The notes under the pieces were generated by a model. That model was not told where the DNA came from. It ran no database searches and saw only the letters and a list, made by a program, of their open reading frames with translations. Positions 36,151 through 48,789 of a stretch of 64,000 nt of DNA are shown here, one piece after another. This DNA is from Chelonoidis abingdonii. Lineage: Eukaryota > Chordata > Testudines > Testudinidae. Position 1 is the stretch's first letter. Each line of letters opens with the position of its first letter. Position numbers and translations under genes: made by a program. The DNA is taken from the NCBI RefSeq assembly GCF_003597395.2, contig NC_133777.1, forward strand, positions 55,346,687 through 55,410,686. The letters are read 5' to 3'.

Positions 36151-38602
36151 CAAAATTTGAATTTACAATACAATTTACATAGGGAAAACAAACTCCACAA
36201 AATAGGCTCTGCTGCTCCCTTTTATCTTCCATGAAGGGGGCCTAAATTTCACAATTTATAGTCAGTGTTTTCCCAACTCACATCTTTCAAATGTAGAGTC
36301 ATCATTCAAAGATATTGCAAAGTGCAGTACTAAAATGTACTTGTTTCTGGCGATTTTGTTGGTGATGTTATATTTTGATTACGTGGTTCTTATTTGTTAC
36401 TTTCCAGGACTACTTTTCAAAAATATTCAAGGCAGCCCCCTTACTGTAGGGCAAATGCACCATTTAACAGATAAGAAAGAAAACAGGCTAGCTGACTTTC
36501 AAAGTTATTTTCCTTACAGACTGCTGTTCAAAGGTTTACATTCAAGTCCTGCTTTTAGTAACCAGGATTTTTACATGCACTATTTTGAAATTGTAGAGTT
36601 TAATATGTATTTTCTTCCATCATCAGATCCACTGTAGCATGGGGCCTAGTGTTTACAATTAAAACTCTACTACAAGATTTGAAAAAGAAAGGAGGGGTGG
36701 TGTGTGGGTATGGGTGTGTGTGTGTGTGTCAAGATTCTAGTAAGGTGTTGGCTGCCTCATGTTTTTGTCATTAGCATCAAATATCTCCATCTAAAACATG
36801 TTCCTATACTGTACAGTGCTGCCAAACTTAAATGAAATGGACAGTTATAGAAGTTCATTCTTCATGACCTAGGGCACTTCTCCCTGATGTTGTTATTCAA
36901 AGGCTTGTCAATGTTATCGAGACGTGAAGACAGGATTTTTTTTTTCATGAGGGCTTTTTTATTCAGTTTCTTAGAATTTGAGAATTACTGTTGTAAAATG
37001 GAATGACATTTGATATTGTTGCACTTCTACACTGCTGTATGACAGTTTGATTCGATTTCATGGTGATTTTATATGTGTGTTTAAAATATTTGCTCTAATT
37101 TGCAGATGCCTTTTATTATTTGCCTGTACACTCTTGCCAGAAACTGATTCATCAGCAAACTCAAAAGAGATAAAAGTTTTCAGCATTTTTCCTAAATGAG
37201 CAGTATCCATTTCAGTATGCAGTACAGTATGTTGCATGCATCTTGTTGTAACATCTTTATAAATTGTGTTAAGCCATGTTTTATTTGCCCAGAGTCACTT
37301 TCTAATTTTAAAATATTAATTTATCTCATATTAACCATTGAATTAGACTAACATGGAACTCTCTTAAATGACTTTTTAACTTATTTTCTGTGTGTACAAA
37401 TAACCAGTTATATTAGCTCTAGGAACAATACAAAAAAGGTATGAAATAATAAATATAAATGTAACAAATTTGTCACTGTAAGAATACTGAAAACACTGCA
37501 GCCTGTGTGTTCTTTTTTACAGATTACATGAAGTAAATGTTTTCCAAAGCAAAATTTCAGTTAATGGTTTCCAGTAATTTTAACTTAGATGGGATTCTAT
37601 GGAGTGATACCTTTATAAGGCCTTGATCCTGCAATCCTAGTGAATATATAAATAAATGTTGACTTCTTTTTATTTGCCTTCTTGTTCATGTTTTCAGGCT
37701 TTTTTTCTCCACAAACATGAGAGCTAGAAACTTTTTTTAAAACAATGTGACTGAGAATTTCAGGTTTTGTGACTCCAGGAGCTTTAGGAAAAACACCAAA
37801 TATCATCAGATTCATAATTAAATCAAGAGAGTTGGCAATGCTTGTTCAGTTGGGCCATATCTTGAGATGGTGCACAGGAACTCAGGAATCTAGTTTGACT
37901 GGCACTTAAGATCTAAAGGGATCAAATCTGATCATGAATCAGTGAAACTCAATAGCTGGAGCTGGTTTGAAAATGGGAATTTCTTTTCACTAAATGTGGA
38001 CATTTTGGTTTTCATTTGAATTCAAAACAATGTTTCCACCACAAGGTATTATAAAAAAACCTCTCCTGTTTCAGAACAATCAAAATGGACTATTTTTGAA
38101 AAATGCAGGGGGGCTGGCAAGGCCAGCAGGCAGCATGAAAGTTGGGGGGCTGCGGTGCTTGCCAGCCAACCTGCTGGGGAGCAGAGGATGCAGGAGCAAA
38201 TGGAGAGACAGGCGGGCTCTCTGGAAACTGGCCTAGCTTTGTCAAAAATTTTGACAGAATTGACACAATGAACATTTTGATTCCATCAAATCAGCATTTT
38301 CCAATGGAGAACTTCTCCAGTGCAAAAATTTTCAATAGCCTTTAAACCTCATGATCCTCTGCTGAACAGGTCATTTTTTCAGAGTAGAACTGCAGTATAA
38401 AATTGGTTTCAATCTATTCTGTAATGGCTGTTTGTCCGCATCATAAAACCATTATACATAAGAAATGAAATTGCATTTGTAATTTCATCTGAAGAGGGCT
38501 AATGCTGAAACAAAATGCTGTTGCAGATCTGATATGATATAAATTAGTTGTAATTTTTAATGATATGGAGGCACTGGCAAAGTTGATAAATGCAATTTCA
38601 GG

Positions 38603-38608
<6 letters not shown>

Positions 38609-38634
<26 letters not shown>
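38609..38634. repeat. (gt)n microsatellite
   Basis: An uninterrupted gt dinucleotide run of about 12 to 13 units in intergenic sequence. Confidence 0.9.
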
Positions 38635-39690
38635 TTTGGTGCTGTTGTGTTTTTTTGGCAATGCTGTTGGAAGAAAGGGCTGCATGCTAAAGTTTCATTT
38701 TTTACCTTTATATTTTTTTAAAATTCTAGTACCCTCGCTCACATAATGGACTCATGTAATAACACATTGTGTACAGTTTACATGCAATGGCGAAAAAAAT
38801 ATTTTTAAAGAAACCAAATTTAAATGCAAGTTTCCCTGGGCTAGAACATGATACACTTCCTTACACAGAGTCAGACCTTAACTTCTCAAATAATCCAATT
38901 GATTTCAATGAGTCTGCTCAGAGTAGATAAGAGTATAGGGAGAATATTTATTTGATTAAGGAAAAATACTTTGACAGTTTCTGTTAGAAAGAGAAGGCTA
39001 TGACAATGTATCATCCGTTAACAGACAGGTTCAAATTAACAAGATAAACAATAATCATTGCAGACACACCATGATGTAGATACACAGTGACAGGACACAA
39101 ACAGGACTTGCATATATAAGGGCAAAACTGTCACGTTAGATTACAAAATCATAATTTATCACCTGTAAAAGACAGAAACATTTGTAATGAAGTAGTCTGT
39201 CAAGTTGTGTTCATGTTATGTGACTCCATTGTAACTGGTAACCTAATCAAACTGGGAATCAAGCAGAGAGTTTGTGTTGGGAATCTCTCTCTCTCTCTCT
39301 CTTTTTTGTTTTTGCTTTGTTTTTTTTAAAGCAAAATTGTGACCATCTTGAAGGATGAAGAAAAGATGGTGGCAACAGTTTGTTGAAGTATTTTGTCCCT
39401 TTAGGTCAACCTCATTCATGAGAACAACCCTCTGAAAAATCTGTCTCATCTTTGAATTTACCTTCACTGACCTGTTTGAATGTTAATAGAGTGCTTTCAG
39501 CGCAGAATACAGAAGAGACAAGCTGCACCATTTCTCACGTAACAAACCCACCAGGGATTTTAGCTTATAAAACAGGATCTGTCTCCAGTAGAAAAGCAGA
39601 AAAAGATTTGTAGAGCTGCTCTCTGGAACTGCCATGAAAAGAGTATCACAACAGCAAGAGCTTTTGCAGAGAAATGTACTCTCTTAGAAT

Positions 39691-39829
39691 AAAGCAACAG
39701 AGTCCTGTGGCACCTTTAAGACTAACAGATGTATTGGAGCATAAGGTTTTGTGGGTGAATACCCACGAAAGCTTATGCTCCAATACATCTGTTAGTCTTA
39801 AAGGTGCCACGGGACTCTCTGTTGCTTTT
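39691..39829. repeat. Long near-perfect palindrome (two inverted repeat fragments)
   Basis: The left arm aaagcaacagagtcctgtgg through ggagcataag (to about 39748) is repeated inverted as cttatgctccaatacatctg through gactctctgttgctttt (about 39769-39828), with only a few mismatches over about 58 bases and a loop of about 20. The arm sequence is of an interspersed family (gcaacagag...gtggcacctttaagactaac); part of the same family occurs at 48790-51010. It looks like two copies inserted head to head, or a foldback element. Confidence 0.8.
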
Positions 39830-41777
39830 CACAGATCCAGACTAATATGGCTACTGCTCTGTCTCTTAGAATAGAAAGTTGTTGATTCCAGAAAGGATGC
39901 AGGGTAGAAATACTGCAAGAGATAATGACTTAACAGTGTCTTTAAAATGTCAAATAAAAACTTAAATGAGCAAGCACAGAATGAAATGTGGGGAATTTAC
40001 GGTGCCCCTTGTAAGCTGCTCCATGAGATTTTAAAAATACAGGATTTTTTCCTTTTTGAACTCCACCTCTAGAGCATGATGATCAAAGTTCTCCGTTGAT
40101 GTCAATTGGATGTTTTGGTTGGATCAGGCAAGGATCAGGCCCTGAAATCTCAGCCCTTTATTTTAATGCTCCCAAAACCTAGGACAATGTTTTATGCCCA
40201 GATACTCCCATGCAACCCCATTAAGCTTAATGAGAACATAATTTGGTCATGGTACTAATGCTGGCTGCTATGTGCATCATGTGTCTTAATCTGGGCTTTT
40301 CCTAACAAGTTAACAAAATACAAGACAATCATGATTTTTTAAGAGCTTTTGCTGCTATTGACTTAAACGTGAGCTCTGATACAGAACAATGGCAATATAC
40401 AGGCCAAAATTGTTAAACTACTTTACATAAGGCAAGTAAACAGTTGCCAGATATTAGTGATTAGCTTGACAGCTAATTGCCTGTGGATCTGAATACTTTT
40501 AGGCATCCAATTTAGGTTTTCTTAGAAGTAAAACTAAAATTAGAAATATGATCATAAATTAAAAATGATTTTTTTACAATTTAATATGTAGTTTGCAACC
40601 CAAACATTACACTATAATGTTATCTCTGTTCCAGCTTGATTGGGGGAGTAAACAAACGGCACAAACAATTAAAAATAAATGTAATTGTGTGGTGAAATTA
40701 GTATTATTTTAAATACAGTTACTAAACAGTGGCCCTTTAATAATACATCCATATCCATAACTAATAATAACAAGTCAATCAGAATGACTGAATACACACT
40801 ATTTATCATTGTCTGAGTTATGCAGATAAGTCATAGGTCTGCACCCTGATACCTGGCAATTTCATTTCTATCTGCTGTCTTTTTTCCCTCAGCCTTTTCT
40901 GATGATTGACTGGCTCTTACTTTCTCAGTTTGGGGTTCCTGATTATACAGCCTTTCCACTGCAGTTGCCAAGTTCCTATACTGGATGATCACATGATCAT
41001 TCCCATAGCTTCCATATGTTTGTCAGCTAAGCAATTAATATTCAGCGTCTGGCTTTCCTGATAACCACCAAAGGCAGAATCAGAAGTATTTTTTTTAACT
41101 TTCAAAACCTTTAAATACTTTGCATTGTCACATAAGGATGAAACACAAAACACAAGTAAAATCTGTTTCTTGTTATTTTTTCCCATTGCTCCTTATTTGT
41201 CCATTAAGTTGTGTCAGCCAGATACTAGAGTAGACTTAACCAATCAGTAGAGTTCCTCATCCTGTCATTAGACTCAAGCTATTTGCATTCTGTAAGTTAC
41301 TGCAGCCAAACCTAGAACAAAGATCTTCATGACGAAACTCACTGAAGTCGTGCTGTCTTGGAAGTTGTTCTTTGCATGTCTTACATTTTGCACCATTCCC
41401 CAATATGAATCTCAGCCAAAGGTTCAAAGCAAAAAAGGAGGCGATAGACTTCACCAAAAGGGGAGTCTGCCAGTGCTTGCTAAAAAGAAGCAAAAGATGA
41501 ACATTTTCCCAAAAGCCTCATGAATAATAGGAGCTGTATGAGGTCAAACTCCAAACCAGGAACAGATACAAAACCACGATCTGCAGTTTGTAGCTTTTTA
41601 CAATGTACAGAAAAATACAATTGTCCATTAAACAGAAATATTTTCCAGAGCTGTAATTGTGTTTCTTCTCTGTAACCTTTTATTAATACATTCAGCACCC
41701 AAGTTCTGAAGGCACATATATTTGTATGTTGAGATACCGGTGAGTGCATGGATCACCAAGCCTCTTTACCATCAGGT

Positions 41778-42150
41778 GTGAATATGCCCTTCACTTCACA
41801 TGACTATCAGGACAAGTTAATCACAAACCCACCACCTAAGACAAACGGGGTTGTGAACCCATCCAGGAATTTTGCATTGAGAGGGCAATGGGGTTTTCCT
41901 GAATATTGTACTGTCTGAGTAGGGGGTCTTTGGGGGAAAAGGGGAGGCAGAGCAGACAAAAATGAGACTCAAAGGAAGGAAGAGAGACAAGCACGGTCTG
42001 ACCGTGGTGGAGCCTTGAGGAAGGTTCTGGGTCTGGTGCTACCTAAGAGGCTTAGGACTGTAAGCAAATAAGCTAGCACTCTGTTCATTTTTCTTTGCCT
42101 GTGTTCCTTGTAAATAAACAAGATTGCATCAAACAAAACAACAGATGCCA
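41778..42150 (+). mobile_element. Possible solo LTR
   Basis: The segment begins near tgtgaatatgccc and ends with ttccttgtaaataaacaag and aaacaacа, which looks like the U3-R-U5 end of an LTR with an aataaa signal at about 42113. Target duplications are not seen, so this is a tentative call. Confidence 0.35.
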
Positions 42151-42740
42151 TCATAAATTTCTGCTTCCAACTGAAACATCCTCAGGGCCCAAAACTTTGA
42201 CTAGCCAGTTGGGTCAAAAAAGGGTAATAATATATTCTTATTGTATAGGTAGAGAGAATTACAGGACAATTTACAAATAAAAAGCTAACCTCCCTTTTCC
42301 ATGTCACTTGAACTTTTGGGTTTGTGGGTACACAAAGTACAAAGATGGCTCAGTAACGTGAATTGTGCCCACAAATAACTCCAAGAACAAAAGAGAAGCC
42401 AGGTTGAGGCTGGGGTCAAAGAGCCTGATTCAAACCTTATTAAGCTCAATTTCGTTGACTTCAATGGACTTTGGATCAGGGCCAAGGCCAGTCAAGAGCA
42501 GGAACCCTGACTCTTAGTCCTTAGCTTTAAGCACTAGACAAGGTAAATTCCTCCATGAAAACATAAAGAGTGACAGGTTAACTGTACAGTAAAGAAGGCA
42601 GGCTCTCACTTTTTTCCCACCCCCATGTGGGCTTTGTATTTCCCTTTTGTTTCTATGGGACAACAGCCAAATGACAACCAGTTGCATTTTACTACATAAC
42701 ACCCAGTTGCCATTCCAACTCAGACCACGATCATTTTTAT

Positions 42741-42960
42741 GGTTTGTCTACATGGAAAGTTACTGGCATAATTGTACGAGTGTATTTATAGTATAGCGGT
42801 ATAACTTCCCATGTAGAGACACTTATTCTGGAATAAGAATATCTTTTTCTCCTTTAGTCTGTTGCTTTGGCAGCAGTATAAGCTAAACTGGAAAAAGCAT
42901 GTCCATATGGGAAGTTATACCAATAGAATTGTATCAGTAAATTTCCCCATGTAGACAAGT
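42741..42960. mobile_element. MITE with gtctacatgg termini
   Basis: The left end ggtttgtctacatggaaagt and the right end ttccccatgtagacaagt are inverted. Interior segments gtataacttcccatgt (about 42798) and atgggaagttatacca (about 42907) also form an internal palindrome. There is no coding sequence. The ends resemble Harbinger or mariner-like MITEs; the class is uncertain. Confidence 0.65.
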
Positions 42961-42964
42961 CGTT

Positions 42965-43090
42965 AATGGACTTGAGCCTGTAAGTTCCTCAGCGCTCTAC
43001 CCCTGAGCCTATAAAGCACGTGCTTACCTTTAAGCCTGTGAACAGGCCCATAATTTCAATGTTTAAGCATGTGCTTGGTGAATCAGGACC
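42965..43090. repeat. Palindromic short repeat (agcatgtgctt...gaatcagga type)
   Basis: Contains gcacgtgcttacctttaagc and aagcatgtgcttggtgaatc, the pattern seen also at 10806-10905 and 43589-43725. It is degenerate. Confidence 0.4.
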
Positions 43091-43588
43091 AGCATGTGCA
43101 GTACAGAGCTGTTTGAGCAAAATAAATTTTGTGCTCCCATATGTTAATACATGAGTTCTATATTTCTCTCTATGTGCCCAAATGCTATACATATACAGTA
43201 CTACTGTAAAATTATTTAAATACCATCCTACAGCATTATGGATGAGGTACTGTATATTAGAAATATAGCTCAACTGTTGCATAAAATCTACATCAGAAAA
43301 TCACAGTCACACCATTTTTTTTCTTTTGGCCTATGATTTTAGCTAAAGATAGAATTCTGATTGTGGATTTAGTTATCTCAATCCCCGTCAGATTACAATT
43401 AAGTAGGAAATTACCCATGACAACTAAATCCTATCACACTTTACAGGCCGACTTCAATGATATTTCTCACAGGAGTAAAGTTTTTTTTTTAATGTGCATA
43501 AGTGTTTGCTTAATTTTCCATCATCAAACCTCTTCTGGAAAGTATAAGCTGTCAGGGCTCACTGAGGGATAACATTCCCATTCATTGG

Positions 43589-43725
43589 TTCTGATTCAGG
43601 AAAGCACTTAAGTGTATGCATATCTTTTTAAAATTAAGTACATGCCTAAAACGCATGTACTTCACTAGGCTTAAAGCACTCTTTTAAGCACCCTTCCTGA
43701 CTAAGTATATTTCTTGAATCAGGGC
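43589..43725. repeat. Palindromic short repeat (gattcaggaaagcactt type)
   Basis: Starts tgattcaggaaagcactta and ends cttgaatcaggg, with aagtacatgcctaaaacgca in the middle. The two halves are imperfect reverse complements, as in the copy at 10806-10905. Confidence 0.5.
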
Positions 43726-45360
43726 TATTGACTAGAGCTACTGCGACATGAGCAGGTATTTCTAAAACTGTGTTGATTTTATTAGTTTGAAACTGTATAT
43801 TGATTTCTTTATTAATAAAGGGATACCATACAGAAAGCTATACTGACATACTTAGCTGTTTAAGGTAAAATTACACCAGTTTTCCTTTTAACCTTTTGCT
43901 TCAATAGTAAATAGTAATGATTTTGTTATGATTGTTAACTCATTGTTAAAGCAGGCTAGGAAGCTCATTTATGAACTTGAATATTCAGCCCCACCAATGG
44001 AGCATTAAAAATAAAAGGCCTGGATTGTCCTCCCCATGTCTGCAAAAATGACTCTTCATGAACAGAGCTCCCACAGATTCTGTACCGAAGAGCATCAGCC
44101 ATCTCCCTGGCACCATCTCTCCTTTGTGCCCCGCAAAGGGCACTCTTTAAGTGTGGGGTTACACAGAGAAAAGGATTGGACACAGGCTCACTGGGGATAT
44201 GGATGAATTAAGGGCCAGGACAGCAGGCCACACATTGTTTTGCCATCTAGCCTTGCAGCATTTGAGCAGAAAAGATAGTACAGCTAGCCTGGGGCAGCAT
44301 TATATTTTCTACATAGCTCTGATCACCCTAAATGGACAGATGTAGGGGAAGAATTCCTGGAGCTGTACTGTAGGCCAGAGTTATAGGGTGGCTCTGGCCT
44401 CTTGTAGGTTTTGGGGGGCAGGCCTTTGTGAACAAACTCCATACACACACCCCCAACAGAAAAATATGAGGGTATCTACCAAGGTAATGCTTAAGATTTT
44501 CTCTCCCAGTGCTCCTTCCAAACTACAGGGTCCAAAGTAACTAGCCACATGAGCACCACCAGAGGAATTGAGTAAAATTATCTTCCACATAGGTGTGCAC
44601 CACACCCAGGTTATGTTATAGAATATAACATACCTCAATAGTCTGTGTGAGTGTTCATGTTTACATTTTCATCTGGCCACAGCTATAAACCATTAATGAT
44701 CTCTTTCTATTTCACTTAGGATTTTGTACAACTTTTTTTTTTATTAAATACAGAATATGTGAAAGACCACAATACATTCTCCAGTTGACATTGGTTGAGG
44801 AGGTGGCGAGGGAAGCAGTTAATCCAGAAGTTATTTCAATCAATTCAGAGTGTGCAAAGCCTGGCAGTGTAACAAATAATCATCCCAGACCATCATTTAA
44901 CTTTCTTCAGCCACAACTGGTGTTGAGCTTTCACTGAAGTGTCACTTTCCAAGTAATGCAGCAACTATGCTGAATGCTCTAGTCAGGATTATTCTATTAG
45001 ACATTAAAATCATTGTATTTATCATATTTTCTCACAGCCAAGTGCAAAGAGACAATAATTTGACAAAATGAGCACTTGATTGACTGCAAATCAAAAACTC
45101 CTGAATTTTTTTCCTGTCTCTGCTGTTTCCATGCTGTGTGGAGCTCTCTCATTTTCGCTATTGGGAATGGACAGAATACTCACTTGATAAAAGATGTGGA
45201 TTAAATAGCTAATGTTTTGCTTGAAAATGTTGCACTGTGCAACTAAGTATTACTGTGTGCTATGTTTACAGACAAAATAGGTACTTGATTTTTGTAATTT
45301 TAATAAATACACAAAATTAATACATACAGCTACTGCTATAAAGTACTAAAATGTCCAGTG

Positions 45361-45406
45361 TTCCCTTGTCAGCTAATAATCAGAAATTATTTAGCTGACA
45401 AGGGAA
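45361..45406. repeat. Near-perfect 20-bp hairpin
   Basis: The left arm ttcccttgtcagctaataat (45361-45380) pairs with the right arm attatttagctgacaaggga (from 45386) plus a final a, with one bulged base and a 5-base loop cagaa. It stands alone in AT-rich intergenic DNA and does not resemble the MITE termini seen elsewhere in this window. Confidence 0.85.
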
Positions 45407-46599
45407 TAGGGTATTGGTTAGGCTCACAGTGCTACATAAAATATTCTCTGTAGGTACTTTAATTCTTTTCTGAAGTTCCTCATCTGTTTCACAGTTGTGC
45501 TGGAACTGATCCCAGCATCTGAAAAAGAAACTAGGGGAAGTGACCTTGAAATACCCTCACAATAGAGTCAAAATACAGTAGGAGTAAACAAAACATCAGC
45601 AGAGACAGATTTTGCCACTTTTACTCACTGTAGCTAGTTCCTTACTCCTTAAGTAGTCCTATGGATTTAATTCAACATGCCTAATGGTAATAGAATTAGA
45701 ATATGGCCAGGGAGTCTGATTCTTCTCCCACTGAGGGACAGACTAGATAGCTATTAATTCTTGTTTCAGATTTCTCTTTGATCCTGGTAAGTAAGATTGC
45801 ATGAGGAGAGGGCGGGGGAAGGAGCATTACAGCTTGTTCAAAAGCTGTGTAAACACACCCATAGCTGCCTATGACCGGGAATGGAAAAACCTGAGGTTTT
45901 CCTCTGGAATGAATGAACGCATGTACCACACACACACTCTTACACAGAGAAACAAATTAAAAAGTTTATTAGAAAATGTTTAAAAATAGATACAGAGAGT
46001 TTGAAACATCAGTTATTGGTCATCGGGGGTAACATACCTACATATGGTGTTACATATATATTTTATTGTTTGAAATCTTGAAAGTAAATTATCCCTGACA
46101 AAGTAACTTTTGACAACAGTAGGATTCCAGGTGCCAAAAGCTGCCTTTGCTGTAGCCTATGTTGGCAGGGGCCATCCTTCTAATCTATTTGATGCCACTG
46201 TCACAGCAGTGGTGCAGCAGCCATGAGATCCATAGCCGCATCCAATGGCATAAGATTTTGAAAGAAGGCCTGAAACCCTCCAAAAGCCCGTCATCTCAGG
46301 CCAGAAGCCAGCTCTGGGGACTCATGGGTCGGAGATCTCAAAAGCAGCTTGTCTAGTTAACCTCAAAGTGCGTGTAACACTCCCCCTCCCTCCTTCCACC
46401 GTATGTGGCTGTTAAAGCAGAAAGGCCCTTGTCCAAGGAGGTGGGGCAAAATCAGGCTTGTAAATTGCAAGTGGAAAGCTACAGCAGCAGCCACATCAGC
46501 GGGGCCAGCCGAGGGAGGGGGGCAGCTTCCCCTTCCCTGGGGCTGGCAAGGCTGAAACTGTGCAGAGCAAAGCCCAGGGGAAAGCGGGGAGATCATCCA

Positions 46600-47330
46600 G
46601 CCCCCCTCGGGTCTGCTGCTTAGCAGATGCCCCAGTCACTGGGCCGCGAGGCGTGCGGCCGGGGGTGGGGACACACACGTAGCAGGGCAAGCGGCGGACG
46701 GGGGAACGCCTCTGGGGGCGGCCGCTTGGCCCCTCCGCGCCGCCGTACAAACTCAGCCTCGCCTCCAACATGGCCGCCCAGGCCCCAGCCTCCGGGGCCC
46801 AACCAGGCCGCCGCTGCTTCCTGCTGCTGGAGGCAGGGAGCTGCTAGGGCGGGGAGGCTCCCTTCACACGCCCCCGCCTCCACGCCGGCCCGCAGGGGAG
46901 GGAGCAGCGGGGCTGACGGGGGCTCCATGAGGGGCCGGGGCAGCCCCAGGCCGGACCTGCCCAGCCGGCTGACTCCTCCCTTGGGAACGGGGGGGCAGTG
47001 GTGCTGCCTTCCGCCGCCTCGTAACTCCAGAGCGCCGGGAGCCTGCAGCCCTGGGCCGGCGGGCTCGGACCCCGCCTGGCTCGGGCAGGACTGGGGGTTC
47101 ATCCCGCTGTTTGCCTCACCCGGGGAGCAGCCTCCAGCGGGGACTGCCGGGGGCAGCCGCAATGTTTTCGCTCAAGCCAGCCAAGCCCACCTTCAAGTCC
47201 TACCTTCTGCCGCAGGTAACAGCCCTTTCTGTCCATTCCCCCCCACCCCGGCGTAGCGCGCTAGGGCCGGGGGCAGAGGATGGAGCTCCTTGGGGCGGCT
47301 TCCCTCCTTCCCCTCAGCAACACTTATCGG
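46600..47330 (+). promoter_or_regulatory. MTMR10: CpG-island promoter of MTMR10
   Basis: GC content and CpG density rise sharply compared with the AT-rich DNA on both sides. GC-box-like sequences occur (gggggcggcc near 46708, agggcggggagg near 46847, ggggcggct near 47292), and an aacatggccgcc at about 46768 resembles a YY1 site. There is no obvious TATA box, as is usual for housekeeping promoters. The MTMR10 start codon at 47162 lies in the island, so the 5' UTR probably begins a few hundred bases upstream. The exact start site cannot be read from sequence. Confidence 0.8.
47162..47215 (+). CDS. MTMR10: MTMR10 first coding exon
   Basis: The ATG starts MFSLKPAKPTFKSYLLPQ, close to the N-terminus known for MTMR10 (MFSLKPPKPTFRSYLLP). 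The exon ends in phase 0 before donor gtaaca. MTMR10 is a myotubularin-related protein whose phosphatase domain lacks the catalytic cysteine, so it is thought to act as an inactive partner of active phosphoinositide phosphatases. The upstream base is a purine (gcaATGt has g at -3), giving a fair start context. The long open frames overlapping this exon on both strands come from the CpG island. Confidence 0.93.
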
Positions 47331-48394
47331 CCTGGTAATGGCTCTCGGCGGTGTTTAAATAGCACCTGCGCGTGAGCTAGACCCCTCTTCGGCTGTGCTA
47401 GGACAGCTTTCCTTGGGTGGTGGTCCCCGAGCGAAGGCAGTAGCATCCCCGGAATTGGCCGGTGTCTGGACATTGGTGCCCCCTTTTTGTTTAGGTTTGA
47501 CCTCCCAAACTCTATGTAGATCATTTCTGTTGCAACTAGAGGAAAGCAACAACTTTTTAAGCAAAAAACTAATTAAAGTTTGTCAACCTAAGAAAAGTTC
47601 GGATGCTTTGTACTAACTTTAGCTATATATGAATAATTTTCCTTTCCTTTTTACAGTGATTAAGTGCTGGAACCTTGTTTTAGCAGTAGCCAAATATTGG
47701 GTTACTTTAAAGAGAAAACATAAGTGCTTGTTCCTTATATGCAAATATTTAAGCTGCTGCAGTACTCATTAAACTTATTGTCACTAACTAGAAATCAAAA
47801 GCTGACAATAAAACAAGAAAATGTTATGTTTCAGTAAAACTATTGTGAAAAAGTTCTAAATTTCAGTGTGAGTTTCTGCAGTGCTCTAAAGACTGAGTGA
47901 TTTTTATATCTAGATTTATGGGGTGTGGCTTACTAGTTGAAAAGTTGGATGCTGTGTCATACTAACATGTATGGCCAAAAATAGAAAACTGGATATTTTT
48001 TTCACATCTTTTCAGTGAAATAGAAATGACTATTTGGTTTTTTGTTTCGTTTTGTTTTTCTGGGAAGGGCGTCCTTGTCTCTATGGAAAAGGTAAATAGT
48101 CACATTGTGCCAAATGACATTTTCTGTATCTTTTTAAATGAATCATAATGGGTTTTTTGTGTTGTTTTTTTAAGGACTAGAATTTAAACATAAAATGGTT
48201 TATAAAGTGTCTTTAAAAAAATTATCAAATTTAGGCCTTAATCTTATACGTTTCTTCATGCAGATAGATGCTTACACTTGAGTAGAACCTTGTTTAAATC
48301 ACTGGGGGTCTGTGCAGGCACATGCATAGATCTTATTGTAGGACCAGCAATTTAGGGCCTGTCTAGACTTAGTGTGCTTAAGTTTACACACTAT
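47216..48394 (+). other. MTMR10: MTMR10 intron 1, first part
   Basis: The first ~150 bases are still GC-rich island sequence. The rest is AT-rich with no recognisable element or exon. Confidence 0.6.
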
Positions 48395-48643
48395 GGGCTT
48401 GTCCACATTACCCTGGATCCACAGGCAGTGATTGATCCAGCGGGGTTCGATTTATTGCATCTAGTCTAGACATGATAAATTGACTGCCAAGTGCTCTCCC
48501 GTCAACTCTGGTACTCCACTGGAGCGAGAGGCGCAAGCGGAGTCAACAGGGGAGCATTAGCAGTCTAGATCTAAGTACGTCGACGTGGCTGAATTTGTCT
48601 AACTTAGATTGACGCTTCTTCTCGCCCCAGTATAGACCAGACC
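48395..48643. mobile_element. Harbinger-like MITE (gggcttgtcc ... tagaccagac)
   Basis: The left end gggcttgtccacattaccc and right end cagtatagaccagac are of the family seen in several MITEs here. The interior is palindromic in part (tgatccagcggggttcgat, ctagtctagacatgataaat) and has no coding sequence. A further related end at about 48355 (gggcctgtctagactta) suggests nesting or tandem insertion. Confidence 0.6.
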
Positions 48644-48789
48644 TATTAGTAGTTCCATTAAAGTCTATGGAGTGTGTAGCCATTAAACGTGTGTAAATCC
48701 CTGCAGAATCGGGACCTGAAACTTAGGACTCAAAAACTTTTAAACTAAAAAAGTGGCCCCAAGAAGATCAGAAAATTTATAAAAACAAC

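Larger units (their letters stand above)
34775..37460 (+). other. TRPM1: Probable TRPM1 3' UTR region
   Basis: AT-rich noncoding sequence follows the stop. Candidate polyadenylation signals aataaa lie at 35335-35340 and 37448-37453; which one is used cannot be told. The stretch contains (ca)n/(ct)n near 35520-35560, a (gt)n run near 36697-36728 and an 11-bp hairpin at 36123-36150. I see no mobile element with clear ends in it. Confidence 0.5.
37461..46599. other. Intergenic region between TRPM1 and MTMR10
   Basis: No exon is recognisable. It is AT-rich and holds old repeats: a region near 37950-38345 with a GC-rich core (ggggctggcaaggccagcag), (gt)n at 38609-38634, (ct)n at about 39285-39302, a long hairpin at 39691-39829, a possible LTR near 41778, a MITE at 42741-42960, palindromic repeats near 42965-43725 and a hairpin at 45361-45406. 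The rest shows nothing I can name. Cis-regulatory elements for either gene could be here but are not visible without conservation data. Confidence 0.6.

Noticed and set aside
36335..36637. Open frame of 100 codons after TRPM1
   Set aside because: Hydrophobic by AT-rich composition, lies in the presumed 3' UTR, and has no recognisable domain.
46627..47256. Long open frame on + (209 codons) and one on - (46620-47162, 180 codons) in the CpG island
   Set aside because: Both are proline-, glycine- and arginine-rich, as expected of any frame in GC-rich DNA. They overlap each other and the MTMR10 start and show no domain.
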